A stretch of 64,000 bases of DNA from Rhizobiales bacterium UBA3584 (GTDB lineage: Bacteria; Pseudomonadota; Alphaproteobacteria; Rhizobiales; Devosiaceae), in NCBI GenBank assembly GCA_002375765.1, contig DFMV01000018.1, positions 27,650 to 91,649 on the forward strand, written 5' to 3'. Numbering within the stretch: the stretch's first letter is position 1; each line of letters begins with the position of its first letter. The notes under the pieces were generated by a model that saw nothing but the letters and a program-made list of their open reading frames with translations, was not told where the DNA came from and made no database searches. The position numbers were made by a program, and so were the translations under genes. This document shows positions 1 to 9,279 of the stretch, in pieces.

Positions 1-418
1 TATTTCGATTATTCCGGTCATCGGCATCGGCTTTCTGATCGGCATTGTCGGCTCCCTGCTTGGGATTGGCGGGGGATTCATCCTCGTGCCAGCGCTCGTC
101 TATCTGCTCCGCATCCCCGGGTCGGTCGTGATCGGCACCTCGCTCCTGCACGTGCTGGCGGTCATGGCTGCGACCTGCATCCTTCATGCTTATCAGAGCC
201 AGAGCGTGGATATTCTGCTGGCGTTTTCCCTCATGGTCGGCAGTGTTGCGGGCGCCCAATTCGGCGCATCGGCCGGACAGTATCTGCGTGGCGATCAGTT
301 GCGGTTCCTGCTGGCGCTTATCGTGCTTGGGGTTGCAATCCGCTTTGCACTTTCGCTGTTTCTTGCTCCGACCGATCCGTTCTCGACATCGGTCCTAGGA
401 TTTGGAGAAGGGTTGTGA
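1..418 (+). CDS. TauE/SafE family membrane exporter (5' end outside window)
   Basis: The reading frame is already open at base 2 and ends at the TGA at 416-418, so only the C-terminal ~138 residues are present. The fragment is strongly hydrophobic, with about four membrane segments and the glycine-rich GIGGGFILVPAL motif that opens a TauE/SafE repeat. The family exports sulfite, sulfoacetate or other organosulfonates, or acts as a permease of unknown substrate. Its stop overlaps the GTG start of the next gene by 4 bp, so the two are translationally coupled. The substrate cannot be read from the sequence. Confidence 0.85.
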   Translation, partial: ISIIPVIGIGFLIGIVGSLLGIGGGFILVPALVYLLRIPGSVVIGTSLLHVLAVMAATCILHAYQSQSVDILLAFSLMVGSVAGAQFGASAGQYLRGDQLRFLLALIVLGVAIRFALSLFLAPTDPFSTSVLGFGEGL

Positions 419-1176
419 CGGCGGTCCGCATCCTGCTGGCGCTTTTCGCGCTCCTGGCCATGCTCACCGGCGCGAGTGCGCAAGGTCTGGTGTTCGGCAC
501 CTCCGATCCCACCATTTCGATCCATTCCAACTTCGCTGGCGAGACCATAACGCTGTTCGGCAACATCGAGCCCAGTCTCGATGGTACGCCGCCGCAAGGA
601 ACGTTTGATGTGGTTTTCGTTATTCGTGGACCGGTCGAGGAACGCGTGGTGCGGCGCAAATCGCGCCAGTTCGGCATCATGCTCAATGCCGACCATGCGC
701 TGTTTTCCGGTCTGCCATCGTTTTATCGCGTGCTGTCGAGCCGGCCGCTCGAAACCATTCTCGATCCCGAAGTCATTGCGGAGCGCAATCTCACCGTCCA
801 AGCTCAGGCTGCCTTGGCGCTTGAGGAAACGACTGGGAATGTAGCCCTTTTTGAAAACGAGTTGGTGCGGCTGATGGGCGAGGCCAATTTGTACCGAACG
901 GACGAGCGCGGTATCAGCTTTTTGTCCCCGACCTTTTTTTCCACCCGGGTGATACTTCCGGCCCACGTGCCCAACGGCATTTTTCTTGCCCAGGCGCTGG
1001 TGGTGCAAAACGGCCAGGTGGTTGCCCAGGGCGCGCAGCGCTTTTTTGTCCAGAAGTCGGGATTTGAGCGGTTTATCGGCGAGGCCGCCGTCAACCAACC
1101 TTTGCTCTATGGCATCGCCACGGTGCTGCTGGCGCTCGTTACCGGCTGGCTGGGCGGCGTGCTGTTTCGACGCTGA
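415..1176 (+). CDS. TIGR02186 family conserved membrane-anchored protein
   Basis: 253 residues starting at a GTG that overlaps the upstream stop (GTGA). An N-terminal signal sequence (about residues 1-22, ending ASA) is followed by an extracytoplasmic beta-rich domain and one C-terminal membrane helix (about 229-249) with a short RR tail. The SNFAGETITLFGNI and RRKSRQFGIMLN stretches match my memory of the TIGR02186 family, which in Alphaproteobacteria is usually found just downstream of a TauE/SafE permease, as here. It is likely a periplasmic partner of that exporter. The biochemical role is unknown. Confidence 0.8.
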   Translation: MTAVRILLALFALLAMLTGASAQGLVFGTSDPTISIHSNFAGETITLFGNIEPSLDGTPPQGTFDVVFVIRGPVEERVVRRKSRQFGIMLNADHALFSGLPSFYRVLSSRPLETILDPEVIAERNLTVQAQAALALEETTGNVALFENELVRLMGEANLYRTDERGISFLSPTFFSTRVILPAHVPNGIFLAQALVVQNGQVVAQGAQRFFVQKSGFERFIGEAAVNQPLLYGIATVLLALVTGWLGGVLFRR

Positions 1177-1179
1177 AAC

Positions 1180-1887
1180 TCAACCCGATACCAGACGCTG
1201 GCGGCTGATCGGGTAAAGCCTCTCGCGGCCCAGCATCATCACCTGAATGCAAGCGCGGTCGAACAACCCGGCAAAGGCGGGCGAAAGCACATTGAGACTT
1301 CCTGTGGACGCTCCATAGGCGGGCAGTATCAGAAGGTTCTCATCCCACACAAAACATGGCCGGCGCGAGGACTTGCCATTCATCGACACCCGCGCCGCCG
1401 GGTGGAGATGACCGGCGATCAAACCGGCAACTCCCGCCTGCGGCTCATGACGCAGTAAACAACCCGAAACAGCCAGTTCGCCGCAGCAGGTGCCGCCGAG
1501 CGTATGGGGCGCGGGGTCGTGATTGCCGGCGATCCAAACCCAATCAATCTGCGCAACGAGGCCAGCCAGTCGCTCGCGATCATGGACCATGAGCGTTGTA
1601 GTGCCCTCGTCGCGATGGAAACTATCACCCAACGCAAAGATGCGCCGTGCACGCGTGAGCGCAACATCGCGATCGAGCCGTTTGAGCGTCATCGACGTGT
1701 CGTAGGGCGGCAGCAACTGGCCCGAGCGCGCATAGCTTGACAGCTTTTCGAGATGAAGATCGGCAACGAGCAGGGCTTCGGCGTCCGGCCAGTAGAGCGC
1801 ACCCGAGGGTAGCGGGAGAAAGGTTTCGCCCGCAAATCGGATCGTTTCCTGCATCTCGGTGCCGCCAACGGGCTGAGCCTGTGCCAA
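1180..1887 (-). CDS. pdeM: Ligase-associated DNA damage response endonuclease PdeM
   Basis: A 235-residue calcineurin-like phosphoesterase. The metal-binding blocks are in order: ADLHLEK (residues 42-48), ALGDSFHRDEG (85-95), GNHDPAPH (121-128), H147, and GHLHP (159-163). PdeM-type proteins belong to the bacterial ligase-associated DNA repair set (ATP-dependent ligase, Lhr-like helicase, exonuclease, PdeM). The gene follows the helicase by 3 bp on the same strand, so they form an operon; no ligase or exonuclease gene is adjacent. The start is a TTG at 1887 with GGGA upstream; an ATG at 1854 is an alternative. It converges on the TIGR02186 gene with only a few bases between. Confidence 0.9.
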   Translation of the reverse strand: MAQAQPVGGTEMQETIRFAGETFLPLPSGALYWPDAEALLVADLHLEKLSSYARSGQLLPPYDTSMTLKRLDRDVALTRARRIFALGDSFHRDEGTTTLMVHDRERLAGLVAQIDWVWIAGNHDPAPHTLGGTCCGELAVSGCLLRHEPQAGVAGLIAGHLHPAARVSMNGKSSRRPCFVWDENLLILPAYGASTGSLNVLSPAFAGLFDRACIQVMMLGRERLYPISRQRLVSG

Positions 1888-1890
1888 TTG

Positions 1891-4392
1891 CTATCCCTGG
1901 TTCGTCGGAATATCTGTGCCGATCGCCTCTGCGATCAAATCCTCTGCAGCCTCGCGCAGAACCGCTTCGCGCGCTTCCCCAAAGATCGGCTCCTTGCCGA
2001 TGTCGAGCAGTACAGGTACCGCAAGAGGCGAGATTCGGTCCAGCCGCTTGTGCCTGATGTGCCGCCTGATGCGTCTCAGGGCGAGCCCGAGACGTTCGAT
2101 ATCGAGCAATCCCCGCGCAGCATCGCGCCGCGTGGCTTCGATCAGAATATGATCGGGCTCGTGCTGGTAGAGCACGTCATAGATGATGTCCGAGCTTACG
2201 GTGATCTGACGCCCCGATTTTTCCTTGCCCGGATGCCGACGCTCGATAAGCCCCGAAATGATAGCACAATTTCGGAAGGTTCGCTTCATCAGCGCCGACT
2301 CATCGAGCCAGGCCTCCAGATCGTCACCCAGCATATCCTCATCGAACAATTGATCGAGCGAAAGCCGATCCGAAGCGATCAACGCTCCAAGGTCGGCGGC
2401 GCACCAGATGGCCAGCGCATAATCGGAAGCGACGAAGCCCAAGGGCTGCGCTCGGGCCCGCTCGAGCCTTCGCGTTAGCAACATTCCCAATGTCTGATGG
2501 GCCAGGCGTCCCTCGAAGGGATAGCAGACCATGTAGTGCTTGTCGGCACGCGGAAATGTTTCCACCAAAAGGCTGTCGCTGTCGGGCAGCACCGAAGCGT
2601 AATTTTGCAGGTCCAGCCACTCGCGCACCTGATCGGGCAGGACACGCCAACCCTCTGGATCGGCGAGGATCTTGCGCACCTTGTCGGCCAGAAAGGTCGA
2701 GAGCGGAAATTTTCCGCCCATATAAGAGGGAATTTTCGGATTGTCGGAAAACGAGCGCGACACATAGGCCTCGGTTTCCACGACCCCCTCGAAGGCAACG
2801 ATCTCGCCGCCGAACATGAAGGTGTCACCGCGCACGAGTTGATCGATGAAATACTCCTCGATCTCTCCCAACATCCTGCCCCCGCGCCCGATCGGCCCTG
2901 TCGTTGCGCCCTTGCGCACACCGCGGGCCCGCACCAGCCGCACCTTGAGCATTGGCTCCTCGACAATGGTGCCGACATTAAGCCGGTACTGTTGGGCGAT
3001 CTGTGGATTGGCAATCCGCCAGAGCCCGTCGGCGGTCTTGCGCAGCTTTGCAAACCGTTCATAGGCCCGTAGCGCGTATCCACCGGTCGAAACGAAATCG
3101 AGAACCCGGTGAAATTTTTCTCGCGTCAGGTCCTTGTAGGGCCAGGCCGAGATGATTTCGGCAAAAGTTTCATCCTCATCAAGGGGGTCGGCGCAGGCTC
3201 GCCCCAGAATGTGCTGGGCGAGCACGTCCAGACCGCCGGACAGAGGTGTTTCGCTGTCCTGCGCACCCTCGGCCACGGCCTCCAGCGCCGCCTCGCATTC
3301 GAGCACTTCGAACCGGTTGGCGGGAACGAACATGGCTTTGGACGGTTCGTCGAGCCGGTGGTTGGCGCGCCCGATCCTCTGGAGCATGCGTGACGCCCCC
3401 TTTGGCGCGCCGACCTGCACGACCAGATCGACGTCGCCCCAGTCGATGCCCAGATCGAGCGTTGAGGTACAGACGACGGCGCGCAGCACGCCAGACACCA
3501 TGGCACTTTCGACCTTGCGGCGCTGTTCGACCGAGAGCGAACCGTGATGGAGCGCAATCGGCAGCGCCTCGTCGTTGATTGCCCAGAGGTTCTGGAACAG
3601 CATCTCGGCCTGCGATCGCGTGTTGACGAACAGCAGTGTCGTGCCGTGCTGTTTGATCGTTGCGTAAAGGTCGGGCACCGCATAGGCGGCGGAATGGCCC
3701 GCCCAGGGCAGTCTCTCCTCGCTGGCGAGGATCGAAAGCTGCGGCGCTGCGCCGCCGGGCGCATTAAGCAGCACCGCCGGATTTGGCGCGACAGGCGCAG
3801 CGATCCAATCTCGCAGGATTTCGGGCTGGGCGACAGTCGCCGAAAGCGCGGTGACCTTCACATCGGGCGACAATCTGGCCAGTCGCGCGACACCAAGGCT
3901 GAGCAGGTCGCCGCGTTTGGAGGTGACGAGCGCGTGCAATTCATCGAGCACGACACGCCGCAGGCTTCCGAACAGCCTGACGCTGTCGGGATGGCTTAAG
4001 AGCAGCGCCAGTTGTTCGGGCGTCGTCATCAGGATGTGTGGTGGATCGAAGCGCTGGCGCTGACGGCGCGAGGCGGGCGTGTCTCCGGTCCGGGTTTCGA
4101 CCTTGATCTTCAATCCCATTTCGCGCACCGGATCGCCCAGATTGCGCGCCACATCGACGGCCAGCGCCTTGAGCGGTGAAATGTAGAGCGTGTGCAGCCC
4201 TTCCATGGGGCTGCCGATCAAATCCTCAATGGAGGGCAGGAACCCAGCCAGCGTCTTGCCCGCCCCCGTCGGAGCGATTAGCAACACCGAATTGCCGGCT
4301 CGTTCGGCTTCGAGCACTGCCAATTGGTGCGGGCGTGCCTGCCAGCCCTTGGCGGCAAACCAGTCGGCAACAATGGGTGAAAGTGCGGTCAC
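1891..4392 (-). CDS. Ligase-associated DNA damage response DEXH-box helicase (Lhr-like)
   Basis: 833 residues, the usual length for this family. Walker A is APTGAGKT (about 40-47), the DExH box is LDELHAL (about 148-154), and motif III is LSATV. The C-terminal helicase domain has HHGSLSVEQRRKVE, CTSTLDLGIDWGDVD and the motif VI arginine finger QRIGRANHR. The C-terminal third is the Lhr/DEAD-associated region. The family unwinds DNA 3'-5' in ligase-associated repair. It is the first gene of the two-gene operon with pdeM. Its start lies close to the divergent DUF6460 gene, leaving about 48 bp for both promoters. Confidence 0.92.
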   Translation of the reverse strand: MTALSPIVADWFAAKGWQARPHQLAVLEAERAGNSVLLIAPTGAGKTLAGFLPSIEDLIGSPMEGLHTLYISPLKALAVDVARNLGDPVREMGLKIKVETRTGDTPASRRQRQRFDPPHILMTTPEQLALLLSHPDSVRLFGSLRRVVLDELHALVTSKRGDLLSLGVARLARLSPDVKVTALSATVAQPEILRDWIAAPVAPNPAVLLNAPGGAAPQLSILASEERLPWAGHSAAYAVPDLYATIKQHGTTLLFVNTRSQAEMLFQNLWAINDEALPIALHHGSLSVEQRRKVESAMVSGVLRAVVCTSTLDLGIDWGDVDLVVQVGAPKGASRMLQRIGRANHRLDEPSKAMFVPANRFEVLECEAALEAVAEGAQDSETPLSGGLDVLAQHILGRACADPLDEDETFAEIISAWPYKDLTREKFHRVLDFVSTGGYALRAYERFAKLRKTADGLWRIANPQIAQQYRLNVGTIVEEPMLKVRLVRARGVRKGATTGPIGRGGRMLGEIEEYFIDQLVRGDTFMFGGEIVAFEGVVETEAYVSRSFSDNPKIPSYMGGKFPLSTFLADKVRKILADPEGWRVLPDQVREWLDLQNYASVLPDSDSLLVETFPRADKHYMVCYPFEGRLAHQTLGMLLTRRLERARAQPLGFVASDYALAIWCAADLGALIASDRLSLDQLFDEDMLGDDLEAWLDESALMKRTFRNCAIISGLIERRHPGKEKSGRQITVSSDIIYDVLYQHEPDHILIEATRRDAARGLLDIERLGLALRRIRRHIRHKRLDRISPLAVPVLLDIGKEPIFGEAREAVLREAAEDLIAEAIGTDIPTNQG

Positions 4393-4440
4393 GATATCGG
4401 CAGCTATTTAATTGGCCATTGTCGGCGCCTATGTGGCATC

Positions 4441-4779
4441 ATGAGCAGAATCGATGGACCCGATGGACCGATGCCCGACACTATGGACAACCGTGAGACA
4501 AATCAAAGAGCGAGCTGGCTGGAATCGTTTCTTGGCGGAACGCCGGGACGGGTCGTTGTCCGACTGATTCTGATGAGCTTGGTCGTGGGCTTTTTGATGT
4601 CGATCTTCGGGATCAGCCCGGACGCTATTTTCCGCTCTATTCAAGGCTTCATCAATTCGATCTTCGACAACGGGTTCGGGGTTTTCCGCGACGCCTTCGT
4701 CTATATGCTGACCGGAGCGGTGATCGTTCTGCCGTTGTGGTTCATTGGACGCCTGATGGCGGCCGGGCGGCGGCGCTAG
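4441..4779 (+). CDS. DUF6460 family small membrane protein
   Basis: 112 residues with a hydrophilic N-terminus and two hydrophobic segments (about 40-60 and 84-105). In between is ISPDAIFRSIQGFINSIF. The pattern (GGTPGRVVVRLILMSLVVG, a central SIQ.F segment, then GAVIVLPLWFIGRLM) fits DUF6460, an alphaproteobacterial inner-membrane family of unknown function. An internal ATG at 4471 is a possible alternative start. It is divergent from the helicase gene. Confidence 0.75.
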   Translation: MSRIDGPDGPMPDTMDNRETNQRASWLESFLGGTPGRVVVRLILMSLVVGFLMSIFGISPDAIFRSIQGFINSIFDNGFGVFRDAFVYMLTGAVIVLPLWFIGRLMAAGRRR

Positions 4780-4875
4780 CGCATAGCCTGTTGAGCAGAT
4801 CGGCGGCGGCAATTAGGATGGCACGAGCGACACTCTCCGCCGCGCCCCAATTTAAAGCCATTCAAGGTTCTGCCC

Positions 4876-5643
4876 ATGTCTCCCGTCATCTTCATCACCG
4901 GCGCCACGTCGGGCTTCGGCGCGGCCACCGCGCGGCTTTTTGCAAAGAACGGCTGGAAGGTGATCGCCACGGGCCGCAGGCGTGAGCGGCTGGCCGAGCT
5001 TGAGGCCGAGTTCCCCGAAATCGTCCACGGCATCGAAATGGATTTGACCGACAAGGCCTCGATAAAACGCGCGGTCGCGGCGATCCCGGAAAATTTCAAA
5101 CCGATCACCTGCCTGTTCAACAATGGCGGGCTGGCCCTGGGCACGGGCGCCGTCCCGGAGGTCGATACCGATCAATGGCAGACCATGATCGACACCAACA
5201 TCGTGGGCCTGCTGCATACGACCCTCGAGGTGCTGCCGCTCGTCAAGCAAGTGAGCCGAGGCTCCTCGATCATCAATGTCGGATCGATCGCCGGGCGCTT
5301 TGCCTATACCGGCGGCAACGTCTATGGGGCGACAAAGGCCTTCGTGCATCAGTTTTCGATGAATTTACGCACCGACACCATGGGGACAGGCATTCGCATC
5401 ACATCGCTTGAACCGGGGCATGCGAAATCGGAATTCACCGCAGTACGCACGGGCGGGGATTTCGAGGCCAACGAGAAAATGTATGCCGACAACGAACCGC
5501 TGCTGCCCGAGGACATCGCCAATACCGTCTGGTGGCTGGCCAACCTGCCCGCGCACGTGAACGTTAATTCCATCGAGATCATGCCGGTCTGCCAGGTCCC
5601 AACCCGGCCGGTTCTGCTCAAAACGAGCGACTTTGAGAATTAG
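4876..5643 (+). CDS. SDR family oxidoreductase, YdfG-like
   Basis: 255 residues. The N-terminal Rossmann motif is TGATSGFGAATA (about 8-19) followed by TGRRRERL, which favours NADP(H). FNNGGLA replaces the usual NNAG. The catalytic residues are Ser in NVGSIAGRF and YGATKAF (Tyr-x3-Lys). The sequence resembles YdfG-type 3-hydroxy acid dehydrogenases (L-allo-threonine or serine oxidation, malonic semialdehyde reduction); the exact substrate is not determined. It is a single gene, with a weak AAGG about 9 bp before the ATG. Confidence 0.88.
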   Translation: MSPVIFITGATSGFGAATARLFAKNGWKVIATGRRRERLAELEAEFPEIVHGIEMDLTDKASIKRAVAAIPENFKPITCLFNNGGLALGTGAVPEVDTDQWQTMIDTNIVGLLHTTLEVLPLVKQVSRGSSIINVGSIAGRFAYTGGNVYGATKAFVHQFSMNLRTDTMGTGIRITSLEPGHAKSEFTAVRTGGDFEANEKMYADNEPLLPEDIANTVWWLANLPAHVNVNSIEIMPVCQVPTRPVLLKTSDFEN

Positions 5644-5696
5644 ATCGGAGCAGAATCGGATAGCGTAGTCATCCCTCCTCTTCCCGGTTCCCTTCG

Positions 5697-7034
5697 ATGA
5701 GCATATCGGTTCACCCCTTCGAGGTTCACCATCGCGATGTGTGGGCCATAGCCGTTCCGGCGTCGGTGGCGTTTATCACCGAGCCGGTGGCGGGCATCAT
5801 CGATACCGCCGTCATCGGGCAGTTGGGCGATGCGGGGCTGCTGGGAGGGCTTTCGCTCGGTGCCGCGGCGTTCAGTGTCGTGTTCGCCCTGGCCTTTTTC
5901 CTGCGCTTTGGAACGGCTGGGCTGACGGCACAGGCGGTCGGCGCGCGCGATCCGCTCGACGGGCTGCTTCATGTGGTGCGCGCCATGGTCGCTGCAGCCC
6001 TGTTGAGTGCGCTACTTCTGGCGCTCTCCTATCCCATCTATCTCGGGTTTGCAGCCGCGCTGGCTCCGCCACCCGATGCTGCGGGGGCGTTTGCCGAGTA
6101 TATGGGCATACGCATGTGGTCGGTGCCGTTCGTGCTCATCAATTTTGTGCTGCTGGGATGGTTTTACGGCCGGGCCGATGCGCGCACCGGCATGTGGCTG
6201 CAGATTCTTATCAACGTCATCAATATCATGCTCAGCGTCTGGTTCGTTTTGGAGCTGGGCTGGGGCGTTCCCGGTGTCGCCTGGGCCACCGTTATCGGGC
6301 AAGGCGTTGCCGCTGTCGCCGGGGTGGTCCTCGCCATCCATCATTATGGCGGCATCAAGCCGATCCTTGCCAATACGACCCTTGCTGCCCTGCTCGACGT
6401 TGCAGCGATCAAACGGATGATCGGTTTGAGCCGAGATCTTATTATCCGTTCGGCAGCTTTGATGGGCGCCTTCGCCTATTTCGCCGCACAAGGGGCGCGC
6501 ATGGGCGAGATCGAATTGGCGTCCAACGCAATTCTGCTGCAACTGTTTTCGGTCTCGGCATTCTTTCTCGACGGCATTGCCACGGCCTCCGAGCAATTGT
6601 GCGGCAAGGCGGTCGGGGCGCGCTGGCGTCCGGCTTTCGAGCGCGCGACCAAACTCACGCTGGGCTGGGGCCTGCTGATTGCGGGGATGCTGAGCGCTCT
6701 TTTGCTCAGTTTTGGATGGTTGGCTATCGATCTGATGACCACCAACGCCCAAGTGCGCGAAATGGCCCGGGTCTATCTGATGATGGCAGCCCTGACCCCG
6801 CTCACCGGGATGCCCGCCTTCGTCTATGACGGCGTGATGATCGGCGCGACCTTCAACGTCACAATGCGCAACGGGATGATCGTTTCGCTCATTGTCTATC
6901 TTGCAACCGCCATGATCCTGCAGCCGTTCCTGGGTCTTTGGGGGTTGTGGATCGCGCTGCATGTGCTGCTGCTCGTGCGAGCCGGCATTTATGCACTCGC
7001 CATCGAACGGCGGAAGAACGAGATTTTCGCCTAG
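5697..7034 (+). CDS. MATE family efflux transporter (DinF-like)
   Basis: 445 residues and about 12 hydrophobic helices. The N-terminal VWAIAVPASVAFITEPVAGIIDTAVIGQLG and the repeat-half RMIGLSRDLIIRSAALM are typical of the DinF branch of the multidrug and toxin extrusion family (H+- or Na+-coupled export). It converges with pyrD, overlapping its stop by 4 bp. There is no adjacent regulator, and the substrate is unknown. Confidence 0.9.
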   Translation: MSISVHPFEVHHRDVWAIAVPASVAFITEPVAGIIDTAVIGQLGDAGLLGGLSLGAAAFSVVFALAFFLRFGTAGLTAQAVGARDPLDGLLHVVRAMVAAALLSALLLALSYPIYLGFAAALAPPPDAAGAFAEYMGIRMWSVPFVLINFVLLGWFYGRADARTGMWLQILINVINIMLSVWFVLELGWGVPGVAWATVIGQGVAAVAGVVLAIHHYGGIKPILANTTLAALLDVAAIKRMIGLSRDLIIRSAALMGAFAYFAAQGARMGEIELASNAILLQLFSVSAFFLDGIATASEQLCGKAVGARWRPAFERATKLTLGWGLLIAGMLSALLLSFGWLAIDLMTTNAQVREMARVYLMMAALTPLTGMPAFVYDGVMIGATFNVTMRNGMIVSLIVYLATAMILQPFLGLWGLWIALHVLLLVRAGIYALAIERRKNEIFA

Positions 7035-8134
7035 ATCGCTATTCTGCCTTCAGCCCAGTCCTTGACCGCCACGCCAGTGAGTCCCGATACATTGGAAAGC
7101 CTGCGTTCAATAACGGCCTGCGCGAGCCCGGACTTGATCTCCTCGACCATCTCGAGCCCGCCATAGACCAGAGCCGAATAGAGCTGGACAACATTGGCGC
7201 CCGCCTCGAGTTTGGCAATGGCGCTTTGGGCCGAGTGAATGCCGCCCACGCCGATCAGCGGGAATTCCGGACCAAGACGCAAGCGCATCTGGGCCAGGCG
7301 CCGTGTTGCCAGATTGAACAACGGCCTGCCCGAAAGCCCGCCTGTTTCGCCGGCGTTTTCGAGACCGGCTACCGTGTCGCGCGAAATTGTCGTGTTGGAA
7401 ACGATCAGCCCGTCGATGCCGCTTTTGAGCACTGTTTTAGCGACGGAATCCATTTCAGCTTCATCAAGATCCGGTGCGATCTTGAGCAGTATCGCGGTCT
7501 GGCGTGGCTGGGCAGCCCGGGTTTCCATCAGAGCGGCCAGCAGGCGCTTGAGTGCGTCTTCCGCCTGAAGATTGCGCAGGCCGGGCGTGTTGGGCGAGGA
7601 GATGTTGGCCGTAAGGTAATCGGCAAGCGGCGAGAAGGTCTTCACGCCAGCAATGTAATCGGCAACGAAGTCCTCGCTGTCCTTATTGGCACCGATATTG
7701 ACGCCAACGACCTCGCCCAGCGTCCGGTCCTTGAGCCGTTCGAAAGCGGCTTGATGACCTTCGTTGTTAAATCCCAGTCGGTTGATAACACCCATCGCAT
7801 CGGGGATGCGGAATACTCTTGGGGTAGGATTTCCCTTTTGGGGTCGCGGGGTGACCGTTCCGACTTCCACAAAACCGAAACCGGCCCTGGCGAGCGGTGC
7901 GAACACTTCGGCATTCTTGTCAAAACCCGGTGCCATGCCAATGGGATTGGGCAGCTCCAGTCCGCAGAATGAGATGGCCAGGCTTGTCGGTGAGGGCGCT
8001 CCGGACGGCACCAGGCCGAATTTGAGCGCGTTGATTGTCGCCCTGTGTGCAGTTTCGGCATCCATGCGCATCAGAGCGTCCTGCGCCAGCTTCTGAACCG
8101 TAGCGTTGCGCAGAAAATCACCTATGCCCATCAT
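7031..8134 (-). CDS. pyrD: Quinone-dependent dihydroorotate dehydrogenase
   Basis: 367 residues, class 2 DHODH, which oxidises dihydroorotate to orotate in pyrimidine synthesis and passes electrons to the quinone pool at the inner membrane. Visible features are the N-terminal amphipathic extension typical of class 2, NPIGMAPGFDKNAE, the FGFVEVGTVTPRPQKGNPTPRVFR signature, NISSPNTPGLR, LKIAPDLDEAEMD, VSNTTISRD and the C-terminal LIGVGGIHS. Two ATGs stand in tandem; GGAG lies about 5 bp upstream. The start overlaps the stop of the DUF952 gene (ATGA), so the two are co-transcribed. Confidence 0.95.
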   Translation of the reverse strand: MMGIGDFLRNATVQKLAQDALMRMDAETAHRATINALKFGLVPSGAPSPTSLAISFCGLELPNPIGMAPGFDKNAEVFAPLARAGFGFVEVGTVTPRPQKGNPTPRVFRIPDAMGVINRLGFNNEGHQAAFERLKDRTLGEVVGVNIGANKDSEDFVADYIAGVKTFSPLADYLTANISSPNTPGLRNLQAEDALKRLLAALMETRAAQPRQTAILLKIAPDLDEAEMDSVAKTVLKSGIDGLIVSNTTISRDTVAGLENAGETGGLSGRPLFNLATRRLAQMRLRLGPEFPLIGVGGIHSAQSAIAKLEAGANVVQLYSALVYGGLEMVEEIKSGLAQAVIERRLSNVSGLTGVAVKDWAEGRIAI

Positions 8135-8475
8135 GAAATCTCCGGCAGATCGAACCCACCATCCGGCCGGGCAGCGAGATCTCGCTCTGCAATGACCGCT
8201 GCCATCGGCAATGGCGCATAAAGGTGGGGGAAAAGCTGCCCGCCGCGCGAGGGCTCCCAGACGAGGTCAGTGCCGATCAGGTCGGGATCGATTGTCGCCA
8301 GAACCAGCCCGGAGGCGCCGCGATAGTGTTTTTCAAGCGTTTCGGCCAACTGGGTGGCGGTCGAAAAATGGATATAGCCATCGGCCATATCGACCGGAGT
8401 TCCCACCAATTGTCCCGCGCCGCGCGCGGTTGTCCAGTCCTGGGTGGCAGCGATTTTATAGATCGGTTCGGCCAT
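8131..8475 (-). CDS. DUF952 domain-containing protein
   Basis: 114 residues from the ATG at 8475, chosen because AGGAGAA lies just upstream; the open frame extends further 5' without a ribosome site. The sequence has IYKIAATQDW, DGYIHFSTATQLAETLEKHYRG, a central VLATIDPDLIGTDLVWE and HLYAPLPMAAV, all typical of DUF952, a small cytoplasmic fold of unproven function distantly related to glutathione-transferase/ADP-ribosyltransferase-like proteins. It sits in an operon directly before pyrD with a 4-bp overlap. Confidence 0.85.
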   Translation of the reverse strand: MAEPIYKIAATQDWTTARGAGQLVGTPVDMADGYIHFSTATQLAETLEKHYRGASGLVLATIDPDLIGTDLVWEPSRGGQLFPHLYAPLPMAAVIAERDLAARPDGGFDLPEIS

Positions 8476-8616
8476 AAATTCTCCTATGGTGCTTGGTCTA
8501 ACGGGCTGTGAGGGCCCTGCCAAGCTTGGAAATATCTTTACAAGCGACTAACGAGGTATTAGGACTAGTTTCCGAACTATAGGGATATTATTCCTTTTTC
8601 TGGAACCTGATTGTCC

Positions 8617-9252
8617 ATGTTGTCTCATCGCGCCATATGGGAAGCTCTCGATAGCCTGGCCGACCGGCACGGCCTGTCGGCGTCGGGTCTTGCCAAGCTG
8701 GCGGGGCTGGATGCCACCGCGTTCAATCCGTCCAAGCGCGTCAGCAAGGATGGGCGTGAGCGTTGGCCGTCCACCGAATCGATTGCCAAGGTGCTCGAGG
8801 CGACCAGCGAAAATTTCGATTCCCTGCTTTCGGGCGGACTGAATTACAGCCAGAGCGCGGCGGCCAGCCGGGCGGTTCCGCTGCTGGGTTTTGCGCAGGC
8901 CGGATCGGGCGGCTATTTCGATGCTGCGGGCTTTCCGGTCGGTCAGGGATGGGATGAGGTCCGCTTTCCCGGCCTGGGTGACGGCACAGCCTATGCGCTT
9001 GAAGTGACTGGTGAATCCATGCAGCCGCTCTATCGGGACGGTGACTATATCATCGTCTCGCCCACCGAACAGTTGCGGCGCGGCGACCGGGTGGTGGCGC
9101 GCACGCAGGATGGGGAGGTGATGGCCAAGATTTTGCACCGGCGCACCGAAAAACAGATCGAATTGCATTCGATCAATCCCGATCACCCGCCGAGAATCTT
9201 CAAGCCCGAAGAAATCGACTGGATCGCCCGGATTCTGTGGGCCAGCCAGTAG
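8617..9252 (+). CDS. S24 family peptidase-domain transcriptional regulator (LexA/CI-like)
   Basis: 211 residues from the ATG at 8617; a TTG two codons upstream is also in frame. Residues about 1-75 form a helix-turn-helix (SASGLAKLAGLDATAFNPSKR). The C-terminal half is an S24 autoprotease: the catalytic serine is in EVTGESMQP and the lysine in VMAKILH. Proteins of this form repress genes and cleave themselves on RecA-type stress or stay as stable repressors. No SOS-type partner gene is adjacent, so its targets are unknown. Confidence 0.85.
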   Translation: MLSHRAIWEALDSLADRHGLSASGLAKLAGLDATAFNPSKRVSKDGRERWPSTESIAKVLEATSENFDSLLSGGLNYSQSAAASRAVPLLGFAQAGSGGYFDAAGFPVGQGWDEVRFPGLGDGTAYALEVTGESMQPLYRDGDYIIVSPTEQLRRGDRVVARTQDGEVMAKILHRRTEKQIELHSINPDHPPRIFKPEEIDWIARILWASQ

Positions 9253-9279
9253 CAGCCGCCCACAGCACGGTTTGAGCAA